Assembly (NCBI RefSeq): GCF_020686965.1
Contig: NZ_JAJEPS010000004.1
Location: 124,001-188,000, forward strand
DNA: 64,000 bases
Direction of reading: 5' to 3'
DNA from: Hominiventricola filiformis
GTDB lineage: Bacteria; Bacillota; Clostridia; Lachnospirales; Lachnospiraceae
Shown: positions 36,176-45,751 of the stretch, piece by piece
Position numbering within the stretch: the first letter of the stretch is position 1
Layout of the letters: each line of letters starts with the position of its first letter
Translations under genes and position numbers: made by a program
Notes under the pieces: model-generated
Told to the model about the DNA's origin: nothing
Seen by the model: only the letters and a program-made list of their open reading frames with translations
Databases searched by the model: none

Positions 36176-37459
36176 TTATTTTTCAAAATAATTGTGCATA
36201 ATATTCAACGTATGTTGAATTTCCTCATCTGTATGTGCATCGGAAATAAACATTGCCTCAAACTGGGAGGCTGCAATATACACACCGTTCTCAAGCATAT
36301 AGCGGAAGTACTCTGCAAATTTCTTCGTATCAGAAGTTTTTGCACTGGTATAATCCACAACCGGCTGGTCAGTAAAGAACAGGCTTCCCAGAGAACCAAC
36401 ATGATTTACCTGATAAGGAAGCTGCAGATCTTTACACATCTTCTCCATCCCTCCGTAAAGCATCTCGCCCAAAGCATTGAGATGCGCATATACTTCCGGA
36501 TGTCCGTTCAGATACTGAAGCTGCGCAAGACCTGCTGCCATAGCTACCGGGTTACCGCTCAATGTACCTGCCTGATATACCTTTCCTACCGGAGATACGA
36601 CTTCCATCACTTCTTTACGTCCGCCGTATGCGCCGACCGGCATACCGCCACCAATGATCTTTCCGTAAGTAGTCAGATCAGACTGCACGTCAAAATACTC
36701 CTGCGCACCCGCTTTTGCCAGACGGAATCCGGTAATTACCTCATCAAAAATCAGAAGAGAACCGTTCTCTGTACAGAGTTTTCTTAAACCTTTCAGAAAT
36801 CCTTCCTTCGGAGGAACCACACCCATATTAGCACCGACCGGCTCCACGATTACGGCTGCAATCTCTTTTCCCCAGCTATCAAACAGTTTCTCCACGCCTG
36901 CCAGATCATTGTAAACTGCCAGAAGTGTATCTTCCGTTGCACCTGCCGGAACTCCTGAACTGTCAGGAACTCCTGCAGTCATAACACCGGAACCTGCCTT
37001 TACCAGCATGGCATCACTGTGTCCGTGATAGCATCCTTCAAATTTGATAATCTTATTTCTTCCTGTATAGCCTCTTGCTGCACGGACAGCACTCATGACT
37101 GCCTCCGTACCGGAGTTTACCATACGCACCATCTCGATAGACGGTACCATATCGCAGATCAGACGGGCCATATCTACTTCTGCTTCCGTAGCTGCACCAA
37201 AGCTCAATCCCTTTTTGCATGCCTCTGCTACTTTCTCCAGTACCATCTCATTGGCATGTCCAAGAATCATCGGTCCCCAGGAACCTACATAATCCAGATA
37301 ACGGTTGCCATCGGCATCTGTCATGTAAGCACCCTCTGCAGATGCAATAAATCTCGGTGTCATTCCTACAGAACCAAATGCACGAACCGGTGAATTAACA
37401 CCACCCGGAATCATTTTCACTGCTTCTTTAAAAAGCTTTTCTGATCTTTCTGTCTTCAT
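36176..37459 (-). CDS. hemL: Glutamate-1-semialdehyde 2,1-aminomutase
   Basis: PLP enzyme making 5-aminolevulinate in the C5 pathway. 427 residues; PLP lysine in LTTYGKIIGGGMPVGAYGG, N-terminal PGGVNSPVRAF and substrate-site FEGCYHGHSDAM. Third gene of a hem operon starting one base after hemB. No hemA or hemC in the window, so the remaining steps are elsewhere. Confidence 0.97.
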   Translation of the reverse strand: MKTERSEKLFKEAVKMIPGGVNSPVRAFGSVGMTPRFIASAEGAYMTDADGNRYLDYVGSWGPMILGHANEMVLEKVAEACKKGLSFGAATEAEVDMARLICDMVPSIEMVRMVNSGTEAVMSAVRAARGYTGRNKIIKFEGCYHGHSDAMLVKAGSGVMTAGVPDSSGVPAGATEDTLLAVYNDLAGVEKLFDSWGKEIAAVIVEPVGANMGVVPPKEGFLKGLRKLCTENGSLLIFDEVITGFRLAKAGAQEYFDVQSDLTTYGKIIGGGMPVGAYGGRKEVMEVVSPVGKVYQAGTLSGNPVAMAAGLAQLQYLNGHPEVYAHLNALGEMLYGGMEKMCKDLQLPYQVNHVGSLGSLFFTDQPVVDYTSAKTSDTKKFAEYFRYMLENGVYIAASQFEAMFISDAHTDEEIQHTLNIMHNYFEK

Positions 37460-38443
37460 CTAGCCAATTCTCCCCTCATCCATAAAATGCGCGATTTCTT
37501 TTGCATAATAGGACATGTAAATATCCACGCCTGCGCGATATGCACATGCTGCCATTTCGCAGAGAATGGCCGCTTCATCCACATAACCAAGCTTTGCAGC
37601 TGCTTTTACCATGGCATATTCCCCGCTGACACTGTAAGCTGCCATCGGTACATCCGTCAGATCTTTGATCTCACGCACCATATCAAGATAAGACATTGCC
37701 GGTTTTACCATAATAATGTCTGCGCCCTCATCGATATCCAGCATTGCTTCCTTGATACCTTCTCTTCTGTTGTGATAATCCATCTGATAACTCTTCCGGT
37801 CTCCGAACGCCGGTGCACTACCTGCCGCATCACGGAACGGGCCATAAAAAGCAGACGCATATTTAACTGCATAGGACATGATCGGAGTGGTCACAAAACC
37901 ATTCTTATCCAGGCCCTCACGAATGGCACGGATATGTCCGTCCATCATATCGGACGGAGCTACCATATCAGCTCCCGCCTGTACCTGGGACACTGCAATC
38001 TGTGCCAGTTTTTCCAGCGTCAGATCATTGTCCACATACTCTCCTTTCAGGATTCCACAATGTCCGTGGCTGGTATACTCACACATGCAGACATCACCTA
38101 TGTAATACAGATCCGGAACTTCCTTCTTTGCCTTCTCCAGAGCTCTCTGAATGATACCGTCGCAGGCATAGGCACCGCTTCCCACTTCATCCTTGTGCTC
38201 CGGGATTCCGAACAGCATAACACTGCCAACTCCTGCATCTGCCAGTTCATTCAGTGCTTCCGGCATACGGTCCAGCGTATAACGAAACTGCCCTGGCATG
38301 GTCGGGATTTCTTCTTTTTTATTTTCCCCGTCCATCACAAACATAGGATATACCAGGGAACTTTTATCCATTCTGGTCTCCCTCACCATTTTTCTGAGTT
38401 TTGCTGACGTCCGAAGTCTTCTCGGTCTAATCGTCATATCCAT
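37460..38443 (-). CDS. hemB: Delta-aminolevulinic acid dehydratase (porphobilinogen synthase)
   Basis: 327 residues; zinc-binding cysteines in DVCMCEYTSHGHCGI, Schiff-base lysines in MSYAVKYASAFYGPFRDA and IMVKPAMSYLD. The zinc-dependent form is clear from the three cysteines. Its start overlaps the end of the siroheme dehydrogenase gene by 17 bases, with GAGG nine bases ahead. Confidence 0.97.
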   Translation of the reverse strand: MDMTIRPRRLRTSAKLRKMVRETRMDKSSLVYPMFVMDGENKKEEIPTMPGQFRYTLDRMPEALNELADAGVGSVMLFGIPEHKDEVGSGAYACDGIIQRALEKAKKEVPDLYYIGDVCMCEYTSHGHCGILKGEYVDNDLTLEKLAQIAVSQVQAGADMVAPSDMMDGHIRAIREGLDKNGFVTTPIMSYAVKYASAFYGPFRDAAGSAPAFGDRKSYQMDYHNRREGIKEAMLDIDEGADIIMVKPAMSYLDMVREIKDLTDVPMAAYSVSGEYAMVKAAAKLGYVDEAAILCEMAACAYRAGVDIYMSYYAKEIAHFMDEGRIG

Positions 38444-38897
38444 CTTGAAAAACCTCTTTTCTTATCTTATCTGTCCATGTCTTTGCCAGATGATGGTCAC
38501 TGCCTCCGGCATTGATTCCTATTACCAGATCGCCATTCACTGCCACTCCTGGAAATTGGAAATCACAGTGTTCTCTGTTGCTGCAGACATTTACCAGAAT
38601 TTTTTTCTTCCGACATTCCTGCCAGATGGCTTCATTTACTTCTGCGCTGTCAGTCGCTGCCAGTACCATAAAAGCATCCTCCGGAATGCTGTCCGGCGCA
38701 TATGCCTCCTGACTGTAGGAGAGCCTTCCTTCTTTCCACGCTTTCTGCACCGGTTCGGAAGCTTCCGGTGCAAAAACAGTCAAAGACGACGTAAAAGCCA
38801 GCAACGTTTCCACTCTCCGGGAAGCGATTCTGCCGGCTCCATACACCACAATCTTTTTATCTGAAATATCAAGAAACAAAGGAAATTTTCTGGCCAT
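38427..38897 (-). CDS. Precorrin-2 dehydrogenase-like protein (siroheme synthase N-terminal type)
   Basis: 156 residues with a Rossmann NAD-binding start (FLDISDKKIVVYGAGRIASRR) and VLAATDSAEVNEAI, matching the Met8/CysG NAD domain. It is shorter than full Met8-type dehydrogenase/ferrochelatases, keeping the dehydrogenase fold and a brief helical tail. It heads the operon with hemB and hemL, pointing to siroheme or, more likely in an acetogen relative, anaerobic corrinoid synthesis (inference). Confidence 0.9.
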   Translation of the reverse strand: MARKFPLFLDISDKKIVVYGAGRIASRRVETLLAFTSSLTVFAPEASEPVQKAWKEGRLSYSQEAYAPDSIPEDAFMVLAATDSAEVNEAIWQECRKKKILVNVCSNREHCDFQFPGVAVNGDLVIGINAGGSDHHLAKTWTDKIRKEVFQDGYDD

Positions 38898-38934
38898 TAC
38901 ATTCTCTCCATGGCGATCTGTCTTTACTCCTCTT

Positions 38935-38964
38935 ATTGTACCTCGCCGGTGATTATAATGTCAA
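38935..38964 (-). promoter_or_regulatory. Promoter of the tetrapyrrole operon
   Basis: TTGACA (38959-38964), 18-base spacer, TACAAT (38935-38940) on the minus strand, 38 bases before the first gene. Confidence 0.8.
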
Positions 38965-38998
38965 CCGCTGACAGCCGAAAAAAGAAAATGTATGATTT

Positions 38999-39811
38999 CT
39001 ATAACATAAATTTCTCAATAATTTCCCTGACAGCTCCCTGATTATTATCAGCAAGCGTCACATAATCTGCTGCCGCTTTCACTTCCGGGCGTGCATTGGC
39101 TACTGCACAGCCTGTGCCTGCAGCTTTGATCATGGAAATATCATTATTCTCATCTCCTGCTGCCAGAGAATTCGCAATCGGAATCTCAAGCCGCTTGCAG
39201 AATGCTTTCAGTGCTTCCCCTTTTTCCACACCGGTGGGCAGAATCTCCAGGTACTCCCGGCAGCTGAAACACATGCTGATCTGCCCTTTTGTCCAGGCGT
39301 CATCTTTGCGGAACGCATCGATCTTTTCAAAATCATGAAGATCAATGGCAAGCATTTTGCAGGCTTCCTCGTGCATACCCTCATAAAGATCCGGAAGCAC
39401 TTTCGGCATCATACCTGTTTTGTGAGTATAATGATGCAGACATTCCCCGTCTTCATCCGCAATGACATAATCTCCCTCATAGGTCTGAATGTAAAGTCCT
39501 GCTTTTCTTGCCTTCTGCACTGCAGTCCTCATTAGTGGAAGCGGAATCGTCTTCTGATACAGAATCTCTCCTGTCACTGCATCCAGCACCAGCCCGCCGT
39601 TAAATGCAATAATATATCGAAGGCCGATCCTCTCCAGATCCCATTTTTTCAAAAGACCTCTGGCACTGGCATATGGTCTTCCCGTCGTAATCACAATCTC
39701 ATGTCCCGCCTTCGCGGCAGCTTCCATAGCCTCATAGTTTTCCTTCGGAATCTGAATCTCGTCATTCAGCGTTGTACCATCCATATCCAGAAACAGTGCT
39801 TTTCGTTCCAT
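38999..39811 (-). CDS. Cof-type HAD-IIB hydrolase
   Basis: 270 residues: motif I FLDMDGTTLND, motif II TGRPYASA, C-terminal AAGDENNDISMIKAAG. Members dephosphorylate sugar phosphates, flavins or phosphorylated cofactors; substrate unknown. It starts 13 bases after ppk1, with AGGAG overlapping the ppk1 end, so it belongs to the polyphosphate operon transcript. Confidence 0.93.
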   Translation of the reverse strand: MERKALFLDMDGTTLNDEIQIPKENYEAMEAAAKAGHEIVITTGRPYASARGLLKKWDLERIGLRYIIAFNGGLVLDAVTGEILYQKTIPLPLMRTAVQKARKAGLYIQTYEGDYVIADEDGECLHHYTHKTGMMPKVLPDLYEGMHEEACKMLAIDLHDFEKIDAFRKDDAWTKGQISMCFSCREYLEILPTGVEKGEALKAFCKRLEIPIANSLAAGDENNDISMIKAAGTGCAVANARPEVKAAADYVTLADNNQGAVREIIEKFML

Positions 39812-39824
39812 TTTTTATACTCTC

Positions 39825-41951
39825 CTACATGGGTTCTGCCGGAATAAATACCCGGTCATGTACCTGCTCTTCTTCATGCTTTTTCACAAGGCTCTTTGCA
39901 TATTCCATAAAATACTGCTGTGCGCTGAGTGCCTGCTTCCCGCGGCGGTCCACTTTTTCATAAGTGCCGTCCGGTTTTTTCACCTGCGCCTTCAACGTAT
40001 CTTTCAGCTGAATTTCCAACACATGCATGGCTTCTTTTTTCAGATGTTCATTCTCAATCGGGAACAGAATCTCCACACGGCGGTCAAGATTTCGCGGCAT
40101 CCAGTCAGCACTGGACAGATAAACTTCCTCATTTCCGCCATTCAGGAAATAATAGATCCGACTGTGCTCCAGAAATGTTCCCACAATGGAGCGGACACTA
40201 ATATTCTCACTAATGCCCGGAATCCCCACTTTCAGGCAGCAGATACCTCTGACAATAAGATCGATTTTCACCCCTGCTGCACTTGCCTCATAGAGCGCCG
40301 CAATGATCCCCTGATCGCAGAGTGAATTCATCTTTGCCACAATATGAGCGGATTTTCCATTTCTGGCATGCTCCGTCTCTCTGTGAATCATCATCAGGAA
40401 CCGATCCCGAAGCCACAACGGAGCCAGTGACAGCTTATTCCATCCGGCAGGCTCCGAATAACCTGACAGCATATTAAATACTGCCGTTGCATCTTCCCCG
40501 ATTGCTTCTGAGCAGGTGAGCAGTCCCATATCCGTGTAAAGCTTTGCTGTGGAATCATTATAGTTTCCGGTTCCCAGATGCACATATCTGCGAATGCCGT
40601 CCTCTTCCCTGCGCACCACCAGCGTAATCTTGCTGTGCGTTTTCAGGCCTACCAGTCCATAGATCACATGACAGCCTGCGCGCTCCAGCATCTTCGCCCA
40701 TGCGATGTTATTTTCTTCATCAAACCGTGCTTTCAGTTCTACCAGCACTGATACCTGTTTACCATTCTCCGCCGCCTGAGCAAGTGCAGCAATAATCGGT
40801 GAGTTTCCACTGACACGGTACAATGTCTGTTTAATTGCAAGCACATCTTTATCTCTCGACGCCTGCTTTACAAAATCCACCACCGGATCAAACGTCTGAT
40901 ATGGATGGTGCATGAGAATATCCCCTTTACGGATTTCCTCAAAAATATCACTTTTTCCAGTCAGTTCCGGCACCGGCTGTGGGATATATTTCGGCTCTTT
41001 CTGTCCATTAAAGCCTTCCAGTCCGTACATCTTCATCAGGAACGTCAGATCCAGCGGACCTCCAATCCGATAGATTCCATCTTCCTTAACAGAAAACTCT
41101 TTTTTCAGAATCTTCAGAAGCCGTTTATCCACTTTTTCATCAATTTCCAGCCGGATGACTTCTCCCCACTGCCGCTTTCTCAGCTGTTTCTCAATTTCTT
41201 TCAGAAGATCGGATGCTTCATCTTCATCAATAGTCAGATCTGCATTTCGCATAATCCGGTATGCATGTACACAGAGAATGTCATAGCTCAAAAATAACTT
41301 CTGCATATTCCTGGATATCATTTCCTCCAGGAGAATCACGGAACGCTCTCCCTTCCTGCTCTCCGGAATCACGATAATACGCGGCAGCACTGCAGGCACC
41401 TGCACAGTAGCAAACTCCAGTTCTGCATCTTCCTCATTCTTTTTCTTCAGAAGTGCGCAGAGATTCAACGTTTTATTTACAATCAGAGGAAACGGTCTGG
41501 AAGAATCTACTGCCATGGGTGTCAGCACTGGGTACACATTTTCCATGAAATATTCATCCACATAACGCGCCTGCTCCTCTGTCAGATCATGATAGTCCTG
41601 AATCACCTGCAGACCGCACTGGCGAAGTCCCGGAAGCAGAGAACGCTGCCAGGTAGAATACTGTACGTTGACAAACTCATGCACACGGTCATGAATCGCA
41701 TCAAGCTGCTCTCTCGCATTCATGCCGGCAATATCTTTCCCCTTATATTCTGCATTTACCATATCAAGCAGGGATGCCACGCGAACCATAAAGAATTCGT
41801 CCAGATTAGAAGCGGTAATGCTTAGGAATTTCAGGCGTTCAAAGAGTGGAATACTTTTATCTCTCGCTTCACTCAGGATACGCTCGTCAAATCCCAGCCA
41901 GCTCAATTCCCGGTTTTCATAATATTCTGGTCTGGTATATTCGTTTTTCAT
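39825..41951 (-). CDS. ppk1: Polyphosphate kinase 1
   Basis: 708 residues with the PPK1 four-domain order: N-terminal NRELSWLGFDERIL, then head domain, and PLD-like catalytic domains with KTHSKITLVVRRE and GTFLEHSRIYYFLNGG carrying the phospho-histidine region. Makes polyphosphate from ATP reversibly. It follows a Ppx/GppA-type phosphatase gene by 12 bases, forming a synthesis/degradation operon. Confidence 0.97.
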   Translation of the reverse strand: MKNEYTRPEYYENRELSWLGFDERILSEARDKSIPLFERLKFLSITASNLDEFFMVRVASLLDMVNAEYKGKDIAGMNAREQLDAIHDRVHEFVNVQYSTWQRSLLPGLRQCGLQVIQDYHDLTEEQARYVDEYFMENVYPVLTPMAVDSSRPFPLIVNKTLNLCALLKKKNEEDAELEFATVQVPAVLPRIIVIPESRKGERSVILLEEMISRNMQKLFLSYDILCVHAYRIMRNADLTIDEDEASDLLKEIEKQLRKRQWGEVIRLEIDEKVDKRLLKILKKEFSVKEDGIYRIGGPLDLTFLMKMYGLEGFNGQKEPKYIPQPVPELTGKSDIFEEIRKGDILMHHPYQTFDPVVDFVKQASRDKDVLAIKQTLYRVSGNSPIIAALAQAAENGKQVSVLVELKARFDEENNIAWAKMLERAGCHVIYGLVGLKTHSKITLVVRREEDGIRRYVHLGTGNYNDSTAKLYTDMGLLTCSEAIGEDATAVFNMLSGYSEPAGWNKLSLAPLWLRDRFLMMIHRETEHARNGKSAHIVAKMNSLCDQGIIAALYEASAAGVKIDLIVRGICCLKVGIPGISENISVRSIVGTFLEHSRIYYFLNGGNEEVYLSSADWMPRNLDRRVEILFPIENEHLKKEAMHVLEIQLKDTLKAQVKKPDGTYEKVDRRGKQALSAQQYFMEYAKSLVKKHEEEQVHDRVFIPAEPM

Positions 41952-41963
41952 ATTCCGCTCCTC

Positions 41964-43508
41964 CTACAAGAGTTTTTTTGCTTTCAGCACCGGACGAATA
42001 CTGTATACTTCCTCAAAGAATTCCGCCTTTTCCCTGAACAGTGCCTGCTCAAGAGTCAGATCTTCTGCCGTATCCACCAGAATCTGCATGGTATGGCCAC
42101 CCTTCATGCTCACTTTAATATCTTTAATCTTCTGCTTATGGCTTCTGTCAAGGGCATTGGCTACCCGCAGGATTGCCGTCAGCTTGGCAATAATCAGATA
42201 TTCTTCTCTGTCCAGCAGAGATCCTGCTGCCAGTTCTTCATAGGACATGAACAGACTGCTGTTAAACCGAACCACATTGGCCACCATCTCACGTTCTGCA
42301 TGAGAGAGGCCGATGATCTCCGTTGCCATAATAATATTGTAAGAACACGCAGAAGACTGTGCCATATTAATATACTTTCCGCAGTCATGAAGCAGTACCG
42401 CGATCTGAAGCAGCAGCCGTTCCCTTCTATCCAGTCCGTGAACCGACTTCATCTTGTCAAAAATAGTCAGTGCCAGATGTTCCATCATCTGCGCATGGCT
42501 TTTGTTCGTATGATAGCGCTTTGCAATATTACGCGCAGATTCAATGATATCGTTTTCAAAATTATGCTTCGGTTTTACAATCCGGCTGCGTTCCGCATAA
42601 TCATAAGCAAGACCATCTCCCAGATCTGTGCCGACGATGATTACATTTTCCGCACCGGTCTCATCCATCAGCCTTTTATACATCACCAGCGTCGGAAGGA
42701 GAAGTGAACTGTTTTCCTGAGAAATTCCCATTTTTTCAGCCATCACCTGCGATCCCTGATTCATGAAATCATCATAAAAGTTAAAAAATTCTGTTCTTGT
42801 AATACGACTGCTCTCAGAACTGCTGTGAATGTACTGATTCACATACTGAATATAACTTCCCACCAACAGAATATTCTGGATATTCCGATCTTTCAGAAAC
42901 AGTTTCCTATATGTGCGCAGTTCATTATTCAGAAGCTCTTCCATAACCGCCGTATAATGTACCGTACGCTCCGCCACGTCGGTCAGCCGTTCCCTGAGCC
43001 TTAAAGTACCCAGGCGGATATTCTGCGTAGTCACAAGATTTTCCTTATCAAACAGTGAGATCTGAATACTTCCGCCACCCACATCCACAATGGCCGTTCC
43101 CTGCTCGATAATATCCTGGAATTTTTCCTCATTGGATGCGATGGATTTATACCCGAGAAAACGCTGTTCAGAGTTGCTTAGAATCTCAAGCCGGATACCA
43201 GTCCGCAGGAAAATGCGATCAAGGAACACCAGTGTATTCCTTGTCTCTCTGATCGCGCTGGTCGCACAGGCACGGTAGTCTTCCACTCCGAATTCCTTCA
43301 TCATCTGTTTAAAATCCAGCAGCACAGCACACAACTCATCTGTCAGCTCCGTGCTGATCTTGCCGGTTGCATAGGTATCTCTTCCAAGTTCCATCCGATG
43401 CCGCACATGGTTCAGCACCCGTATTCCGTTTCTTGCAGAAAGCTCATAGATTTTCAGATTTACTTCATAGCTTCCCACATCAATTGCGCCGAATATCCTG
43501 CAACCCAT
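41964..43508 (-). CDS. ppx: Ppx/GppA exopolyphosphatase-like protein with HD domain
   Basis: 514 residues from the ATG at 43508 (GGGGG upstream); the longer frame overlaps dut. ASKHA-fold phosphatase with FGAIDVGSYEVNLKIYEL and DVGGGSIQISLF, then an HD-like domain with LLHDCGKYINMAQ. It hydrolyses polyphosphate and/or pppGpp. Coupled to ppk1, which supports a polyphosphate role. Confidence 0.93.
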   Translation of the reverse strand: MGCRIFGAIDVGSYEVNLKIYELSARNGIRVLNHVRHRMELGRDTYATGKISTELTDELCAVLLDFKQMMKEFGVEDYRACATSAIRETRNTLVFLDRIFLRTGIRLEILSNSEQRFLGYKSIASNEEKFQDIIEQGTAIVDVGGGSIQISLFDKENLVTTQNIRLGTLRLRERLTDVAERTVHYTAVMEELLNNELRTYRKLFLKDRNIQNILLVGSYIQYVNQYIHSSSESSRITRTEFFNFYDDFMNQGSQVMAEKMGISQENSSLLLPTLVMYKRLMDETGAENVIIVGTDLGDGLAYDYAERSRIVKPKHNFENDIIESARNIAKRYHTNKSHAQMMEHLALTIFDKMKSVHGLDRRERLLLQIAVLLHDCGKYINMAQSSACSYNIIMATEIIGLSHAEREMVANVVRFNSSLFMSYEELAAGSLLDREEYLIIAKLTAILRVANALDRSHKQKIKDIKVSMKGGHTMQILVDTAEDLTLEQALFREKAEFFEEVYSIRPVLKAKKLL

Positions 43509-43530
43509 ATCTGTTCCCCCGTCTTTTTCT

Positions 43531-43965
43531 TTACTGACGTCCTGTTGTTCCGAATCCGCCTCTGTCTTTTCCTGTGAGTTTTTCTGTCTCTTCAAATACA
43601 ATCTGCGGCTGATGTTCCATAATGCGGAACTGGCAGATCCGGTCATTTACATGAATCTCGGTATCTCTCATAGCGAGTGCCGGAAAAAACCACTGGTCAT
43701 TGTCTCCACAATAACTCTCATCAATCAGTCCGCAGCTATTGGTCTGCAGCAGTCCGAAATTTTTGAAAGTACTGCTTCGCGGAATCACATGTGCCTCATA
43801 TCCTTTGGGAAGCTCCATGGCAATACCAAGTGGGATCAGTTTAAACTCACCCTGTTTCATGGTTATATCTTCTGCTGCGCGCAGGTCAATCCAGTCAGAT
43901 TTTCCTGCGACATAAGTCAGCTTCTCGATTTTATCTGAAAAATACTTAATCTTAATTGTCTCCAT
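43531..43965 (-). CDS. dut: dUTP diphosphatase
   Basis: 144 residues from the ATG at 43965. Trimeric dUTPase motifs: DLRAAED (motif 1), PRSSTFKNFG (motif 2), GLIDESYCGD (motif 3), and glycine-rich C-terminal RGGFGTTGRQ (motif 5). Lowers dUTP and yields dUMP. Located directly after nrdG, both being deoxynucleotide metabolism genes. The ribosome binding site AAGGAG is somewhat distant (13 bases). Confidence 0.93.
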   Translation of the reverse strand: METIKIKYFSDKIEKLTYVAGKSDWIDLRAAEDITMKQGEFKLIPLGIAMELPKGYEAHVIPRSSTFKNFGLLQTNSCGLIDESYCGDNDQWFFPALAMRDTEIHVNDRICQFRIMEHQPQIVFEETEKLTGKDRGGFGTTGRQ

Positions 43966-43987
43966 TCTTCTGTTGCAACTCCTTCTA

Positions 43988-44476
43988 TTATGCGTACAGC
44001 ACCACTTTTCCAAGCTTTCTCGTCATCTGCACATCAATTACACGCTGGTTTTCGCTTCCTTTCCACGGAAGAGCATTGTCTTTTAACTCTTCTACAAAAC
44101 GACCATCCACCAGAACATCCAGATATTGAATCAACTCCAATTTCTGAATCTGTTCCCACTGGTAACCGGTATAAAGCCATATGGTCTTATCCGGATATCT
44201 TGTTTTTATTTCACGGACAAAAGCGGTCAGTTCTTCTCTGTTGGTTTCAAAAAGTGGATCACCGCCACTGAATGTAATACCGCTTACATAATCTTTATCC
44301 AGTTCTTCGTAAATTTCCTGCTTCGCTGTCTCATCAAATATAAGACCTCCGTCGGGATCCCAGGTAATGGGATTCTGACAGTTTTTGCAGTGATGAGAAC
44401 ATCCGGCCAGCCACAAAACTACCCGAAGTCCATCTCCGTTCAACATATCATCCTTGGTAATATTATGATATCTCAT
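43988..44476 (-). CDS. nrdG: Anaerobic ribonucleotide reductase activating protein
   Basis: Radical SAM activase, 162 residues, cluster motif CSHHCKNC (CxxxCxxC) in WLAGCSHHCKNCQNPITW and the GGDPLF segment. It installs the glycyl radical on NrdD. nrdD itself is not in the window. Starts 17 bases after cinA with a poor ribosome site (GGGG). Confidence 0.96.
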   Translation of the reverse strand: MRYHNITKDDMLNGDGLRVVLWLAGCSHHCKNCQNPITWDPDGGLIFDETAKQEIYEELDKDYVSGITFSGGDPLFETNREELTAFVREIKTRYPDKTIWLYTGYQWEQIQKLELIQYLDVLVDGRFVEELKDNALPWKGSENQRVIDVQMTRKLGKVVLYA

Positions 44477-44493
44477 CGTTTTTTCTGCCCCAC

Positions 44494-45222
44494 TTATATG
44501 TCATAATTCTCCAAAATACATTTTCTGAGAAGTGTCAGCGCACGAATAACTGCCTGTTCACGGACAGCTGCACGGTCTCCTGCAAAATGATATTCTTCCA
44601 CTTCAACATTTCCGTGTACACAGCAGCCGACATAGACAAGCCCCACCGGGTCACCGTTCTCCCCGCCATCCGGTCCTGCATAGCCGGTCACACTGACACA
44701 GGCATCGGATTCTGCCATAAAAGCTCCTCCCTTTGCCATCTCTTTTGCAGTCTGCTCACTTACTGCCGTATATTTTTTAAGTGTAGATTTCTTTACCCCG
44801 ACCATTTTTCTCTTCGCACGGTCTGAATAAGTTACAAATCCCTGCCGGAATACCTCTGAGCATCCCGGTACATCTGTCAGACGCGCACTGATCATTCCGC
44901 CTGTGCAGGATTCTACCGTGGATACGGTCATCTGCTGTTCTTTTAACAGGTCCACTATAGTCTGTTCCAGAGATACACTTTTCTTGGTTGTATAAATACT
45001 GCTTCCGAAGCGGACCTTCAATTCTCGCACGGCAGCTTTCACCGTTTCTCTTGCATTCTCCCCGTCGGAAGAGATCTTTATCATCACTTCACCGAAAGCG
45101 CCCTCGAGATCGATCTTCGCTGCATCCTGTGCAGTCAGAAGATCACTGATCTTTTCTCTCACTTCCGGAATCTCTGCTCCGCAGAGCTTCACCTGTTTTA
45201 CAAATCCGCTTTCGTTCTCCAT
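44494..45222 (-). CDS. cinA: Short CinA: C-terminal nicotinamide-nucleotide amidohydrolase domain
   Basis: 242 residues. Residues from about 85 match the CinA C-terminal PncC amidase domain (VSTVESCTGGMISARLTDVPG, CVSVTGYAGPDGG, GLVYVGC). The first 80 residues resemble the middle KH-like portion, while the N-terminal molybdopterin-binding-like (COG1058) domain of full CinA is missing. The start has AAGGAG, so this is a stable short form and not a fresh truncation. It keeps the rimO-pgsA-cinA order. Confidence 0.9.
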   Translation of the reverse strand: MENESGFVKQVKLCGAEIPEVREKISDLLTAQDAAKIDLEGAFGEVMIKISSDGENARETVKAAVRELKVRFGSSIYTTKKSVSLEQTIVDLLKEQQMTVSTVESCTGGMISARLTDVPGCSEVFRQGFVTYSDRAKRKMVGVKKSTLKKYTAVSEQTAKEMAKGGAFMAESDACVSVTGYAGPDGGENGDPVGLVYVGCCVHGNVEVEEYHFAGDRAAVREQAVIRALTLLRKCILENYDI

Positions 45223-45223
45223 C

Positions 45224-45751
45224 TCAAATTTCTCCTTCCAGAATCACCTGTTTGTTCTTCACCAGGTAGTCAATCAGGGACACAACCGTCAAAATCAATG
45301 CGATCCAGGTAAGCACCAGACCAATCATGTCGAACACACCACCCAGATTCAGAATCAATACAATGATCATGAGCATCTGAAAAGTTGTCTTAAATTTTCC
45401 CCAGTAGCTGGCCGCAATGACCACACCATTGTCAGAAGCCACCAGACGGAAACCGCTGATGATAAATTCCCTGCTGATGATAACAATCACCATCCATGCC
45501 GGAAGACGTCCCATCTCCACCAGACAGATCATAGCCGCACATACCAGAAGCTTATCCGCCAACGGATCCATGAATTTTCCAAAATCTGTAATCAGATTAT
45601 ATTTTCTTGCAATTTTTCCATCCAGAAGATCTGTAAGACTCGCAATAATAAATACAGCTACTGCCCACAGATCATAGCCATTCAGCATCAGTGCCACAAA
45701 AGGAATTACCAGGATCACCCGGAAAATCGTCAGTTTATTCGGCAGATTCAT
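45224..45751 (-). CDS. pgsA: CDP-diacylglycerol--glycerol-3-phosphate 3-phosphatidyltransferase
   Basis: Makes phosphatidylglycerol-phosphate. 175 residues, several membrane helices, CDP-alcohol transferase motif as DLLDGKIARKYNLITDFGK...DPLADK. I chose the ATG at 45751, seven bases after GGAGAG; a TTG two codons earlier is less likely. Overlaps rimO by 17 bases. Confidence 0.96.
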   Translation of the reverse strand: MNLPNKLTIFRVILVIPFVALMLNGYDLWAVAVFIIASLTDLLDGKIARKYNLITDFGKFMDPLADKLLVCAAMICLVEMGRLPAWMVIVIISREFIISGFRLVASDNGVVIAASYWGKFKTTFQMLMIIVLILNLGGVFDMIGLVLTWIALILTVVSLIDYLVKNKQVILEGEI